A DNA stretch of 64,000 bases from assembly GCA_002946415.1 (NCBI GenBank), contig NJPS01000043.1, positions 248,001 through 312,000 on the forward strand. The letters are read 5' to 3'. The notes under the pieces were generated by a model, which had not been told where the DNA came from, made no database searches, and was given only the letters and a program-made list of their open reading frames with translations. The stretch comes from Rutstroemia sp. NJR-2017a BVV2. Lineage: Eukaryota > Ascomycota > Leotiomycetes > Helotiales > Rutstroemiaceae. How positions within the stretch are numbered: position 1 is the stretch's first letter; each line of letters opens with the position of its first letter. Below, piece by piece: positions 23,412 to 36,760 of the stretch. Made by a program: the position numbers and the translations under genes.

Positions 23412-26400
23412 ATGTCTTCTTCCGATGACGATATGCCTTTGGCAAGAATGAATGGCCATGGTAAGTCACAATCAGTTTCCTTCTGCCTCCCTTACAGTCT
23501 AGATGCCCTTCTCTGCTCGACTGAGGAAGCAACTTGATCATTCACAAGGCTTCAAGGTTGAATTCCTCGTATGATTTGCTGACTCACCTTTCAGTTTCGC
23601 AAGATCGCATCCCCAACAAGGTCGACAAAGCCATGGACAAGGCCAACGCGAAGGCGAAATTGGAACCGCCAGGGATATCAATTCGCAACGGCCCTGTCTT
23701 AGATGATGCTATGGACATTGACGAACCCTCTACGAATGGTGCCTCGAAGCGCAAATCAAGAACAAGTACTGGAAAGGCAGTAAATTATAATGTTGATGGA
23801 AGCGATGGTGAAAGCGACGATGCTGTGCCATTGGTATGTCGATAAAACATTCTTTTGCTGGACATTCAATGGATGTTCATGATATAGATTGCGGTATTTC
23901 AACAATGTACTGACCTGGACGCCAGGCGAAACGGCAAAGGACAATCAAAAAGAAAGCCGTCGAATCCGATTCGGATGACGATGCGCCCTTGGCTGGAAAG
24001 CGCAATGGAAGACTCCCACCCAAAGCATCTGAGATAATTGATGCTTCCTCATCCGACGACGAACCTCTTACCTCAAAACTCTCCAAGCAGAAATCCGCCA
24101 TTGAGAAGAATGCCGAAAAGGAAGCCAAGACCCTCCGAGCGAAAAATCCTGCTCCGAAGAAGAGCGTCAAAAAGGAAGAGTCAGATAGTGATGCAGATAT
24201 CTTGTCAAAGCGAAGAAAGTCCAACGGAACGGCCACCGCGAAGTCATCTGCAAAAAAGTCCAACGGTGTGAAGAAGGAAGACTCCGACTCCGATGTTCCG
24301 CTTGCTAGAAAGCCGAGCGCAAAGAAAGCAAATAACAAAGCCAAATCGGAGCAAGCATCGGATTCTAAAAAGAGCAAGGCTAAGAAGGAAGAGAGTGAAG
24401 AAGCCGAAGAAGTTTACCGATGGTGGGACGCTCCTAAGAAGGAAGATGACAGCATCAAGTGGGAAACATTGCAGCATAACGGCGTCGTCTTCCCACCAGA
24501 ATACGAACCTCTCCCAAAAAACGTCAAGCTGAAGTATGATGGTATCCCACTTACTCTATCTGTGGAAGCGGAAGAGATTGCTGGCTTCTTCGGTGCCATG
24601 TTAAATTCCACTCATAATGTGGAGAATCCAACTTTTCAGAAGAACTTTTTCCAAGATTTCACTGAGGAGGTTAAAAAGACTGGAGGCGCCAAGGACAAGG
24701 ATGGAAATAAGGTCGCCATCAAAGAGTTCAGCAAACTCGACTTCAAGCCAATCTTCGAATACTATGACGCTAAAAGTCAAGAGCGAAAGAACCGATCACA
24801 AGCCGAAAAGAAGGCGGAAAAGGCTGAGAGGGATGAAGCGGAAGCTCCATACAAGACTTGTATCTGGGATGGACGTAAAGAAGATGTTGGTAATTTTCGT
24901 GTTGAACCCCCGGGATTATTCCGTGGTCGTGGTGAGCATCCAAAGACCGGCAAAGTCAAACGCAGAGTTACTCCTGAACAGATTACGATCAACATCGGTA
25001 AGGAGGCTACAGTCCCAGCACCTCCAGAAGGCCACAAATGGAAAGCCGTTCAGCATGACAACAAGGCTACTTGGCTTGCTATGTGGCAAGAAAACATCAA
25101 CGGCGCATACAAGTATGTTATGCTTGCTGCGAAGAGTAGTATTAAGGGACAGAGCGATTACAAGAAGTTCGAAAAGGCACGCGAGCTAAAGAAGCATATC
25201 GACAAGATTCGAAAGGATTACACCCAAGATCTCCGCGCCGAACTCATGGCGGATCGACAACGAGCTACAGCCGTCTATCTCATTGACAGATTTGCATTGC
25301 GTGCTGGAAACGAGAAGGATACTGAGAATGAGGCTGAAACTGTTGGATGTTGCTCGCTGAAATACGAACACGTTACGCTGAAGCCTCCGAACACGGTCAT
25401 CTTCGATTTCTTGGGAAAAGACAGTATTCGATTCTACGACGAGGTTACTGTTGATCCCCAGGTCTTCAAGAATTTGAAAATTTTCAAGAAGGCACCTAAG
25501 AAGAATGGTGATGATATCTTTGATCGTCTCAATGTAAGTGCAAAACCACAATCGCATCGCAGCATTTACTAACAGTGGCAGACTACTCAACTGAACAAGC
25601 ATCTAACGAACTACATGCCTGGTTTGAGTGCTAAGGTTTTCCGTACGTACAACGCTTCATGGACTATGTCCAGTCTTTTGAAGGACCTCAAGGACAGCGA
25701 CATATCTATGCAGGAGAAAATCAAGTTGTACAACGATTGCAACCGTAAAGTCGCCATTCTTTGCAACCACAAACGTACCGTTGGTGCTAGTCATGAGGCT
25801 GCAATTGAGAAGATGGACGATGCTGTAAGTTTTTTCTCACTAGGCGCGCATCAAATTGTTTACTTACACAAAGAATAGGTCAAGGGTCTTAAGTACCAGA
25901 AATGGAGACTCAAGCAGATGATTCTTGACGTTGATCCGAAGCAGAAGAAGAAGAAGGGCGCTGACTGGTTTGCCTTGGATGAAGAGCTAGATGAAGCCTG
26001 GATCCAGGAACATCAGGCATTCCTTGTTGCACAGGAGAGAACCAAGATTGAGAAGAAATTTCAAAAGGAGAACGAGAAGCTTGTTTCGGAAGGTAAAAAG
26101 GAGATGAAGGCTAAAGAACTCAACGAGAGACTCAAGGCTGCCGACGAGCTAGAGAAGAAGTTCAAGAAGGAGAATAAGTCCAAGAAAGTCGAAGCGGAAG
26201 GCAAGGGACCTACCGTTGAAAGATTTGAGAACAACATCACGAAGATCGACGAGAGAATTGCGAACATGCTTTTGAAGCGTGAAGACCGAGAGGGCAACAA
26301 GGAGGTTGCGCTCGGTACCAGTAAGATTGTAAGTTACCTCCTCGGTATTTCCGGTGCATTACTGACCCTTCCAGAACTACATCGACCCACGTCTCACTGT

Positions 26401-26515
26401 TGTCTTTTCCAAGAAGTTCAATGTGCCAATTGAAAAGTTCTTCTCAAAGACTCTTCGAGAGAAGTTCGCATGGGCTATCGATTCTATCAGGGACGAAGAC
26501 GATTGGGAATTCTAG
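23412..26515 (+). CDS. top1: DNA topoisomerase I (type IB)
   Basis: Six exons, 23412-23460, 23595-23833, 23926-25533, 25582-25824, 25879-26328 and 26375-26515; 909 aa, all in phase. The first 240 residues are a highly charged, disordered tail with repeated Ser-Asp and Lys-Lys blocks and nuclear-localisation-like runs. The core starts near [19 protein letters not shown] and contains [15 protein letters not shown] and [13 protein letters not shown] Lys/Glu coiled-coil linker precedes the C-terminal domain, where the catalytic Tyr (about residue 865) sits in [15 protein letters not shown]. Family knowledge: it relaxes supercoils by a transient 3'-phosphotyrosyl DNA link, in the nucleus. Intron 5 ends one codon before the active-site Tyr codon. 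Confidence 0.97.
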
Positions 26516-27252
26516 GAAACGACAGTATTCCAGCACAAATTCCCACATTAATAACATCAGTACTCATTTTTGCATCTTCTCAGACGGGCCGATTATTCAT
26601 TACAACATTTACACTTACAGCATGGCGGGATTCTGGCATGAAAGATATGTCGGCTGGTATAAAGTGGAAATTTAGGGAACAAAGGATAGGATCTCCCAGA
26701 ACCTGGTAAAGGAATTATCCTTTCGCTTTGGTTGCTGCTGCTTATCTGGCGTTGAATGGGCTTCTGCCCCCTTTTCCCCTCTTACTTTGCATATCAGACA
26801 GGACACGACAAAAACTATCGGGCTAGAAGCCATTTTATGATTGTACATAATTGCGAGCATTAGAAAGATTTGAACAAATGAAAGAACAAGAGATAAATCA
26901 CAGATGTTGATAATATGTTGCTTTGCTGGTAATGGTTCTCTGGGTTACATATGAAGTTCACCAGAGCATCAAACGAAGTTCACACTGAAGAATTCTGTTC
27001 ACCCCTAACTAAGTAGAGAAAACGAAGAATATGCACTCACAGCCGGCAAAGTCAAGGCCTTTCCTACTCTGAAACCTGCTCAATCAAGTCGTCTGCTCAC
27101 CTACAAAAGCGCGTGCACACGTGATTGTAGATAAAGTAAGCTTAAAGATCATACAAGGGTAGCTTTCAAGCCTAGATGAAGATTGGTCGAGAATCACTTT
27201 ATTTTCTTCTTCCCATAACCACAATTGTCCACACAACTTTCATCTCTTCATA
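26516..27252. other. Intergenic region, top1 / coq6
   Basis: This is the top1 3' flank and the coq6 promoter. Small ORFs (up to 91 codons) overlap the top1 end in other frames. A CACGTGAT motif lies 128 bp before coq6. Nothing else is seen. Confidence 0.6.
27118..27125 (-). promoter_or_regulatory. ATCACGTG motif upstream of coq6
   Basis: CACGTGAT on the plus strand is ATCACGTG on the minus strand, an RTCACGTG match 128 bp upstream of the coq6 start codon. It is comparable to the site upstream of atp3; the shared mitochondrial role is suggestive only. Confidence 0.4.
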
Positions 27253-28833
27253 ATGAAGAGCTTACGTATTCAATCATCAAGGCTCAACCCATACATATGT
27301 AAAGCTTGCACACGTCGGATTCGCACCTTTGCGACTGCTGCGTCAACTTCGCCGGATGTTTATGATGTGGTATGTGTGGGTGGTGGGCCCGCGGGGTTGA
27401 GTCTGGCTGCTGCGTTGAGTATGTTTTCTTGGGCTTTTGTTTGTCTTCCATGGGATGTATGGAACTTCTATGGTTGAACAAAATATTAACGAAACTTATT
27501 TATAGGATCTAATCCCACGACATCCTCTTTGCGCATTGCTCTAATAGAGTCACAACCCCTCGCTGCATCTCGCAATTGGACGCCCAAGCCCAACGAATTC
27601 TCAAACCGATGCAGTAGTTTGACGCCCAAGAGCGTGCGGTTTTTAAAGGAGATAGGCGCTTGGGATGAGGTTGAGAGGGGTAGAGTCCAGGCGTATGGGG
27701 GCATGCAGGTTTGGGATGGGGTGAGCGGGGCGCGGATTGAGTTCGATGGATGGGAGGGGACTAAACAGAGAAAAGAGGAAGTGGATGCGCAAGCTGGGGA
27801 GGAGCGGGGCGTGGTGGCGTATATGAATGAGAATATCAACCTGGTGCGGGGTCTATTAAGGAGGATTGACAAGTTAGGCGGGGTTGATATTGTGCAGGGA
27901 AAAGTAGCGGATGTGGACTATGGCGCGGATATGGGTGAAGACGGGGATTTCTCTGGCTGGCCGATTGTGAGAGTGGAGGGGAAGGAGAAAGGGCTAGCGG
28001 CGCGGTTATTGGTTGGTGCGGATGGGGGTATGAGTCCGGTGAGGAAATGGGCTGGAATCGAGAGCCACGGATGGGATTATGGTCGTGTGGGTGTAGTTGC
28101 GACGTTGGAATTGGATGCACGGGTAGAGAACGAGGAAGGAAAGGTCGCGTATCAGAGATTTTTACCTACGGGTCCAGTCGCCTTGCTGCCTTTGCCTGGG
28201 AAATACGCTACATTAGTTTGGAGCACCACGCCAGAGAATGCCGCAGTGTTGAAGAAGCTCAGTGCGAGAGATTTTGTGGCGATGGTAAATGCGGCGTTCC
28301 GGTTGGGTATGCCGGATCTGAAATACATGCACACGCAGGAGTCAGGGCAAGAGGAAGAAGTCGAGTGGAGACTGAAGCACACGAAGATTGACGGGACAGT
28401 GCCAGCTACAATTGTTGGTGTCCAAGAAGGCAGTATAGCTTCCTTCCCGCTGAAGATGAGACATGCGGATACATATATTGGGGAAAGAGTAGCACTGGTG
28501 GGGGATGCCGCACACACTATTCATCCCTTAGCAGGCCAAGGTCTAAATCAAGGACAAGGAGATGTAGAGAGTTTGATGAGGACGATTGAGTATTCTGTGG
28601 CTCACGGGATGGACATTGGGGTGCAAATGAGTTTGGAGAGGTACAACAGTGAAAGGTACGCTGCGAATCATGTCTTGCTTGGAGTGGTGGACAAATTGCA
28701 TAAGTTATATGCGGTTGAGAGTGCACCGATAGTCATGGCAAGGTCCTTGGGCTTGAGAGCTGTGAATGCTATGGGGCCGTTGAAGAGGTTCTTCATGGAG
28801 CAGGCTTCGGGGACGGGAGCCAAGATCTTATAG
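27253..28833 (+). CDS. coq6: Ubiquinone biosynthesis monooxygenase COQ6
   Basis: Two exons, 27253-27418 and 27506-28833, with an 87-nt GTATGT...TAG intron; 497 aa. An Arg/Ser-rich mitochondrial presequence comes first. DVVCVGGGPAGLSLA (GGGPAG at residues 43-48) is the FAD Rossmann motif. RLLVGADGGMSPVRKWAGI is the DG motif. GDAAHTIHPLAGQGLNQGQG is the second FAD motif typical of the UbiH/COQ6 family. Family knowledge: COQ6 hydroxylates the C5 position of the coenzyme Q ring precursor in the matrix-side CoQ complex, using electrons from ferredoxin. The length fits the family. It lies in tandem after top1 and is convergent with the E2 gene. Confidence 0.95.
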
Positions 28834-29234
28834 TTGCATCGGATGATGTCAACCTAGACTATACCACTCTAGAATATTATACCCAATACCAGTTTCTTAA
28901 CACTGTGATCTGTGTTCTTTCGTCGGAAACTGTTTACCCCCGAGTTATGCGCCGCCAGTTGCTTCTACCTTTTTGCTTACTTGCTCTGCATTTGGAACGC
29001 CTTGTACTGAAAAGGATTGAGCCACAAACGCCTTGCTGTAATGTACAATTCCCATGATTATACCCCCGCTATGCTTTTGTGTCAGGTTCCCTCTCCCGCT
29101 AGTCCGATATTATAATGATTTATTCAAGTTCTACTCCCAGATATTCTTGCCCCCTCATCCCACAAGCCCCTCACTTTTCCAATCCTTCCCTGTCCTTTCG
29201 TCTCATCTCTTGCTCCCTTTCCCACACGCCAGTA
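28834..29234. other. Convergent intergenic region, coq6 / E2
   Basis: This 401-bp convergent gap becomes pyrimidine-rich toward 29230. No coding potential is seen beyond shadows of the E2 gene. Confidence 0.6.
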
Positions 29235-29866
29235 TCAAACCCCATCGTCATGGTAATAGAAGTCAATGTCCCTCGGTGACCTTCTGTTCGTCGCCACAAA
29301 TTCGCGATCTCCCTCTGGCCGCTCGTTCTTCGTGTTCCCCGTCAACATGCTCTGCAGCGACATGCACACGCTCTCGACGTTTTGCACAGGCGACCAGCCC
29401 TGTGTGCCGAGTAGGTCAAGACAGATTATTCCGTTGGAGTAGATGTGTGGGTGCATGGGGATGGGTCGTGGGGGGTTGGATTGTTGGAGGAAGGTCACTT
29501 CGGGGGGTTCTGTGGTGGGGGGTTAGTTTGGGGGATTCCGAGAAGGGGGGGGGGGGGGGAAGGGAGAAGCTGTGGTGAGATGAGGCGCAAGGACATACCG
29601 ATGGGATATGAATTTGAGAATTTGAACTTCAGTCGGTAGGTTTGGTCTTTGTAGAGGGGGTTTGCGTCAAGGACTTGGATGTCGATTAACCATTCTTTGA
29701 AATCGTCTGCGGAGACGAGCGTTATTCCTGGCGGCAGATGTCCGTGGACCTTGGATAATGTTAGTGTTCTGTTCTAGTTGTGCAAAGAGGTGGACGACGA
29801 GTAAATAGGTAAGAAATCATTTACCTTGGAGAGCTCTTTGCTCAGGCGCTTGGTTGCGATAGACAT
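29235..29866 (-). CDS. Ubiquitin-conjugating enzyme E2, UBE2W-like
   Basis: Three exons, 29866-29825, 29749-29599 and 29509-29235; 155 aa. It starts MSIATKRLSKEL and has the E2 core with TYRLKFKFSNSYPIEPPEV. The active-site segment is HPHIYSNGIICLDLL, with catalytic Cys at about residue 94. In place of the usual HPN triad it has HPH, as UBE2W does. The C-terminus carries a DFYYHDDGV tail matching the WWYHDD-type end of UBE2W. Family knowledge: UBE2W attaches ubiquitin to protein N-termini rather than to lysine. The frame is open upstream to a CAG acceptor-like site, so a 5' UTR intron or extra exon is possible; MSIATKRL fits the family start best. Intron 2 contains a 15-base homopolymer. Confidence 0.9.
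29545..29559 (+). repeat. 15-base G homopolymer inside the E2 gene's intron 2
   Basis: Fifteen consecutive G on the plus strand, i.e. a C-run on the sense strand, about 35 nt before the 3' splice site of the UBE2W-like gene. It lengthens the polypyrimidine tract, and its length is prone to slippage. Confidence 0.9.
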
Positions 29867-30419
29867 CTTTTGGGTATCCTGCAGATACTCGCGGATGCGC
29901 TGAAAACGTCTTGGCTGAGTGACACAGTGTACGTTTGGGAGCTTGTGTGGTTTCTTTTACAGGACTTGATGCGCCGTCAGTGGTACAAAAGAATAGAAAT
30001 AAATTTATAGTCGCACGGTTGAAGGAATGAGAACAGAATGCAATAGCAATAGCAATAACAATAATATGTAGATAGGCGCGTACGTACTGCAGCGGCAGGA
30101 TGAATCTTATCGATACCTCAGTAGTAGGTTTGGACGGTGGGGTAAGGGAATGAATGACTGTAACAGCTTGAAAGTGAGAGTGAATCTGCAGCCAAGCAGA
30201 AACCCAGTTACATAAGAGGTCCGTGGTCCGAGCCGGCGTCCACCTGGGCAGTGGCAGTGGGCAGAGAGCGGGTATCTGTTATTTTCTCGGTCACTTGAGT
30301 TGGGAAAGCAAAAGCACGGCGAATACGGTACGCCTACTCGAGTACTGTAAGTCATTCAAGGGTCCTGTTCTTACAGCACACCCTTACTGCCGCAACCGTC
30401 TTCGTCTCATGGCCCATAC

Positions 30420-30427
30420 TGACGTCA
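30420..30427. promoter_or_regulatory. Consensus CRE (TGACGTCA)
   Basis: A perfect 8-bp CRE palindrome, the site of ATF/CREB-type bZIP factors in fungi. It lies between the divergent E2 and CaMK genes, about 670 bp from the kinase start. It may serve either gene or neither. Confidence 0.4.
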
Positions 30428-30560
30428 AGGGAACGGAGACGAGGAACGGAATGCATGTTGCACAGCACTTTGTTCTTCCTTTCTGTGCTCGTAACCCCCG
30501 TTGAGAACGAACGGTTTGGTGAAATCTAATTGTGGTGTTCCTCTGCTCCACTCACAACCA

Positions 30561-30592
30561 GAATGTGAGAATGTGAGAATGTGAGAATGCGA
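30561..30592. repeat. GAATGTGA octamer repeat x4
   Basis: Four tandem octamers (the last is GAATGCGA) lie about 500 bp upstream of the kinase start. Confidence 0.85.
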
Positions 30593-31097
30593 GAATAACT
30601 CAGATCACAGCCACACTGATCTTACCACTGCCCCGCCGAGCATTTCTTGTTGCTGCGGCTGAGGGACAGACAAGGTAAGGCACAGCTCGCTCCAGTAGGG
30701 GGAAGAAAGGCTGTATTGACCGGGTTTGATTCAATTTAAATCAATATTTAATTCCTTCGACCAGACCGTGTCAGCTTCTCTATCCTTTCCAACTTCGTGA
30801 ATGTTCCGCACTTGATACATTCTTGAACACCAGTTCGTTGATTGCCGTCCCTGAAAACGGTCCAAATCGTCTTTCTTTGAGCTCTTGAACTTTATCTGCC
30901 AGCCTGTTCAGCCCCACTAAGCATCTCCGCAACACATTATTGAAAGGAGACTCTTCAAAGTTTATACTCGTCCATTCAACCCGTTGCGCATACAGCAGGA
31001 ACGAACACAATCAGAGGAAAAGTCTGGACGGAAAGGTATCATCTGAGGGAAGAACAGAAAATTGAGTTAAAGAGATATATCAGAAAGAGCAGGCACG

Positions 31098-32735
<1,638 letters not shown>

Positions 32736-33386
32736 TTGTGCTTGGGGGTGGATCGCTTTGTGGTTTACGGTGGTGGAAGACGCGGGGTTTCGAAAATAGT
32801 CTTGTGTTTTGCAACTTCGAATTGTTGGGTTGGGCAGGGAAGGGAAGGATCCGGGATGGAATTTGATAGGGGTTCTTTCTTCGAGGTAGATACCCTTCGA
32901 TGGTATTGTGTTTACCGTTCAGATGCTTCCTTTTTGTGCGTAGGGTTTGTTTTCCTAGCCAAGTGATGTCAGGCTGGATGGGCCGCCTTTGATTAGGATT
33001 GATTGATTGATTAGTCTTTTTGGACGATAGGGTCAAATGAAATCTGTGGATGTGAATCCGAATGTGAATATAACTTGATAGAGATGTAAGTGTGATAGAG
33101 GATTTTTCGCTGGGGTTAGTTGCCCACAAACGAGGTTTGTCATGTTTGCTTCCTTCAATCTTTCCGTGGTGGCTCCTTATTTATTGCTTTGCACCGCGTG
33201 TGGCTCCTTGAGTTAGTTCCTCCTGTTCACTCTTGGCTAGTCTGCTGAGCATCCACTCCTTGCAGTTGTCGACAAGAAGTAGAAATCATTCAAGCATGGG
33301 AAACGCTGACTATCATTGTTTGAATTGGGAAAGAAAACCATATTTACGAACGACATCTGATACACGAAGAACCCTCCTTTAAGGCT
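32736..33386. other. 3' flank of the CaMK gene
   Basis: AT-rich with a TTGATTGATTGATT run at about 32998. ORFs here (32736-32966 + and 32713-33129 -) show no family features and overlap the kinase 3' end. Nothing further is seen. Confidence 0.55.
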
Positions 33387-33614
33387 TTACTTTAAATACA
33401 CATCATAACACCTCACCTTATCTGTCTCCAAATTCCCAAGCCAAGGCCCCTCCTTCCCTAAAAGTTCATGCCCCCTTGCACATTCCCGCAACTTTCGAGC
33501 GGCGCCAGTCATCCATGCCTCCAACGCAGCCGCTCGCACAGTCGCCGCTGCTGGTCGGGCGGCTTCATTCTTCCGTCTCCTACTATTATAGCAGCTAGTC
33601 CCGAGTACGTCCAT
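33387..33614 (-). CDS. Possible small gene or 3'-terminal exon, unknown function
   Basis: A 75-codon ORF starts MDVLGTSCYNSRRRKNEAAR and ends in an Asp/Val/Tyr-rich tail before TAA. The frame is open upstream to 33638, where CTATAG looks like a 3' splice acceptor and would add RNPGQPFE. Near the end GATAAG|GTGAGG looks like a 5' splice donor. The protein has an Ala-rich helix and a Cys-x7-Glu segment and does not look like random translation. I do not recognise a family. It may be an exon of a minus-strand gene whose other exons lie between 33640 and 34000, where I could not build a consistent model. Confidence 0.35.
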   Translation of the reverse strand: MDVLGTSCYNSRRRKNEAARPAAATVRAAALEAWMTGAARKLRECARGHELLGKEGPWLGNLETDKVRCYDVYLK

Positions 33615-33638
33615 CTCGAACGGTTGGCCAGGATTCCT

Positions 33639-34839
33639 CTATAGCTAGAACACCCCTACGTGTATCAGAGGTGTCTTCTGCTAGCACATCATGCTCATGG
33701 AAGGCATTCTGAATAGGGCCTGTTGAGTTTTCTTAGTTGACTTACAGAACGACGAATGAAAGGGAAGGATAGCAAGACTAACTTGGATTGCTCGACGAGC
33801 TACCGATGGTTATTCAACCCATCCTCTTTCAAGTTCTTCGCTCGATGGAAGAAGAGTAATGAAAGTCTGGAATAAAGCATCTGGAGCTACTCGGTAGATC
33901 TCACTCTGCAAATAGACGAACCATACTATATCCGTCATCTAACCTCCTCAAGCTAACTGCCTCTCGCTCTCCCACTACACCTACATTCAAAAAGTCCACC
34001 ACTTTCCCATCCCACCCCGGTATCTATGCAATGAACACAGACCACAGAAACGCTCACTCTTCCGATCCAAGTCACTCTCCCGTCCTCCGTCTCCCCATAT
34101 CCCATACTTCGGCTTCCAACACTTTACACAGCATATCAGTTATCATATCCATATAGCCAGCAAACAGCCAGCTAAACCGCAAACATCATCTCATGCCATA
34201 TTATGTTATCGTGTCACCAGCACACCACAGTATCCTCCTTCTTTTTCCTTTCCCACAAACTCTTCGCAACTTTCCCCATCTCCCACCTCGGTAACCAAAA
34301 AGGAGAAACTCCATGCAAAGTTCTCATCTCACAATCAAATATCAAATCACATCACAGCTCACATCACAAGATTTGGAACGCTGCATTTGATATCTTATAT
34401 CTTAAAAGTCATTTCTCATTTCATTACACAAATATTAACCAACCCATCCAACACCCCAGGCAGTCCCCCTCCACCATCCGTCATCTATCGAGGAAAGTTG
34501 TTCAAAAGTACGTACATACATACAGCAATTAGGCCGCACCCCAGCTCTATCATCTCCAAGATTTTTGTACCATTTTTCGTGACCCCTCTCCATACCCCGA
34601 TTCAACGAAAGCAGCTCTGTATTGCAGGCTCCATTATTCGGGTTTCCCATCATATCATTTCATTATCCCCCCGCCTCCATCCATCCTTTTCCAGCATCCT
34701 CGCAAAAAAGAGTTCAGTCGTCAAAGCAAATAACCATAAAATACCATACCAAACGCCAATTCGTTTTATCTCAACCATCCAACCTGATTCCTGACCCGCC
34801 TTCCCAAGATTCCCCCCTGGTTAATCTTCTCCTTCATTC
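33639..34839. other. Intergenic stretch, CaMK to coiled-coil gene
   Basis: 1.2 kb. A 42-codon minus-strand ORF (33938-33810) looks vaguely coding but has no good splice sites. 34000-34830 is C- and A-rich (CATC, CCAA), with plus-strand ORFs rich in Pro, Ser and His that I regard as non-coding. It should include the 3' UTR of the minus-strand gene ending at 34840. Confidence 0.5.
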
Positions 34840-35994
34840 CTAATCAATGTACTTCCCTCCACCACTCCCTCCTCCAAGCCAACTAAACGTCTTTTTCTTC
34901 CCCCCATTGCCACTCCTCTTCTCACTCGAATTCGGCGGGTAATTTCCTCCAGCTCCTCCAGTGCCGCCTGCAGCTCCACTCATACCGGGCCCCATGTCCA
35001 TACTTGCTGTGCGAGTGCTAGCCGGTCGAGTATTAGGTTTCGAGATCATGCCGCCACCATTTCCATAATCTTGCATGGGCGGGGGGCCATTGTGAGTGAT
35101 TGGGCCAGAAGACGGATACATTTGGGGACTGGTTTCGCCGGAGTGTAGACCTTGTGGTTGTTGCTGCGAGGATGCGGTAGGTGGACCGGAGGACGACGTC
35201 TTGAATGGTTCGGATGCGGAGAAGAGGTCGCCGGATTTGATAGCATCTTGCCAGCTGTCGAAGGAGCGCTAATTGGTCGGTTGGGTTAGTTATTACGGGT
35301 TTTAAAAACTATAGGAATTTGAGGGGCCGTTGGGGAAAGTCGAAAGTTATGTTGTAAAGAACGCACCTTGTAGTCTTTCTCGGCCAGTTTAATCTCGTAT
35401 TGACATTTGTCAAGTTCTTGCTTGTACCAGGTATCCAGAGCCATCAGAATTGATTCACTCAATGCGCTGACGTTGTTGAATAGAGCTTTGGTGTCGAGTG
35501 CTACCGCATGTAGCTTTCCATTCACATCTGTATAATCTGGGTGGCTGTCGAATGCAGGGAACTAATTCGTGTGTTAACACTGCTATGCCCTCTCCAAAGT
35601 TCCCCTCTTCTTTTGACTTCTATTCCAAAGCCCAATTGGCTATCTATCTCCCTAGAAAGTAACTACCCACCTCATTGATGCTCTGGATCTGTTCCTCGGT
35701 AGAAACGATCAATCCCTCAAAACTGCTCTTGGTTTTCTGACTTCTCTGATCCAAATACGCGCGTTCGTTTTCGTAAATAGTCTTTATCTGAGTGCGTCTC
35801 TTATGCAGCGCCTGAATTCTCTCAATAGCGTCGTGGAGTTGAGATTTGGGGGATGAGCTGGGTTCGGGAATGGACGAGGTGTGTTGCATGGCTGGGTTGT
35901 GATCGAGATCATTATCGCTGTTGGTGTTAGTTTGAGTGATGACTGTTCGCGGAGGAGGAGAAGCTGGGCGAATAGTAAATTTGTTACGAGGCAT
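34840..35994 (-). CDS. Conserved coiled-coil protein of unknown function
   Basis: Three exons, 35994-35671, 35561-35367 and 35268-34840, in phase 0 throughout; 315 aa. The N-terminus is disordered (MPRNKFTIRPASPPPRT). Residues about 50-170 are helical and heptad-rich: AIERIQALHKRRTQIKTIY, then SALSESILMALDTWYKQELD with EIKLAEKDYK. After SFDSWQDAIKSGDLFSASEP the C-terminal 120 residues are Pro/Gly/Ser/Gln-rich, ending KKKTFSWLGG and a Gly-rich tail. I do not recognise a named family. The layout (helical bundle plus low-complexity tail) could suit a BAR-like or cytoskeletal adaptor, but that is a guess. Donors are GTGGGT and GTGCGT, both non-canonical at position 3, so the joins rest partly on phase. 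Confidence 0.75.
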
Positions 35995-36353
35995 GATTGT
36001 CGTCGTTGTGGTGAAAGAGTGGTGGTGGTTGGAAGTGCTTCACAGATAGGTAGATAGTAGAAGAGGAGAAGGAAACTTACTATGGAGGAGATGGCGGGGT
36101 CATTTTCGTTTGTGTAGCTTGTGCAATTGATCTAATCAAAGCTGAATATGTCCGAAGGTTGTCTTAAGGTGAAAAGTGAGTTCCAAAAGGGTATGTAAGG
36201 TTACAAGTATTTGCAGAAAACCAATTAATTGATATGTACGACGGTCGGTCTGCACTTCGTATTTATCTTTTGATCACAAAGTAAAGGAAAAGAAAAGGCA
36301 CGGGCAACGGAGGACGGAGTCAGAAAAGGAAGAAAAGCAAGCATGAACAGACA

Positions 36354-36373
36354 GGCAGGAGGCAGGAGGCAGG
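36354..36373. repeat. GGCAGGA heptamer repeat
   Basis: Just under three AGGCAGG-type heptamer units, about 360 bp upstream of the coiled-coil gene. Confidence 0.8.
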
Positions 36374-36690
36374 AACAGCTCAATAACAATACGAAGTAGA
36401 CATTTGCTAGAGGTGTGCGGTTAAGAAAGTGAGTGACAAGCATACAAAACAGAAGTTACCGGCATCCAAGCTCTTGCATGTTATCACACCAGTAGAGTCG
36501 AGTAGACATCGTCCGGGTGGGTGGGCGTCGAATGGGTGATAAACATGTGGCTGGGGAAGATCCACAACGGCTCGAGATTGATTCGATAAGAGATTCTCAG
36601 CACAACGACTTACCCTTCGTACCCTCATGTCGTGCCTTCGGAGTAGCATTCGAGATGGCGAGCCTAGAACTAATGTAGGAACACGCTTCT

Positions 36691-36760
36691 ACTTTCCACT
36701 TTCTTTCCACTCTCTTTCCACTTGCTTTCCACTTGCTTTCCACTTTCCATCCACTTTCCA
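36691..36760. repeat. TTTCCACTT-type degenerate tandem repeat
   Basis: About seven degenerate units around CTTTCCACTT fill 70 bp of strongly pyrimidine-biased DNA on the plus strand. Confidence 0.8.

Larger units (their letters stand above)
29867..31097. other. Divergent intergenic region, E2 / CaMK
   Basis: Promoters of both genes lie in this 1.2-kb region. A consensus cAMP-response element is at 30420 and an octamer repeat at 30561. ORFs of 76-93 codons have no family resemblance. The last 300 bp before the kinase look like a leader. Confidence 0.6.

Noticed and set aside
23877..24377. 166-codon minus-strand ORF in top1
   Set aside because: Antisense of the charged N-terminal tail of topoisomerase I; Phe/Ser/Asp-rich shadow.
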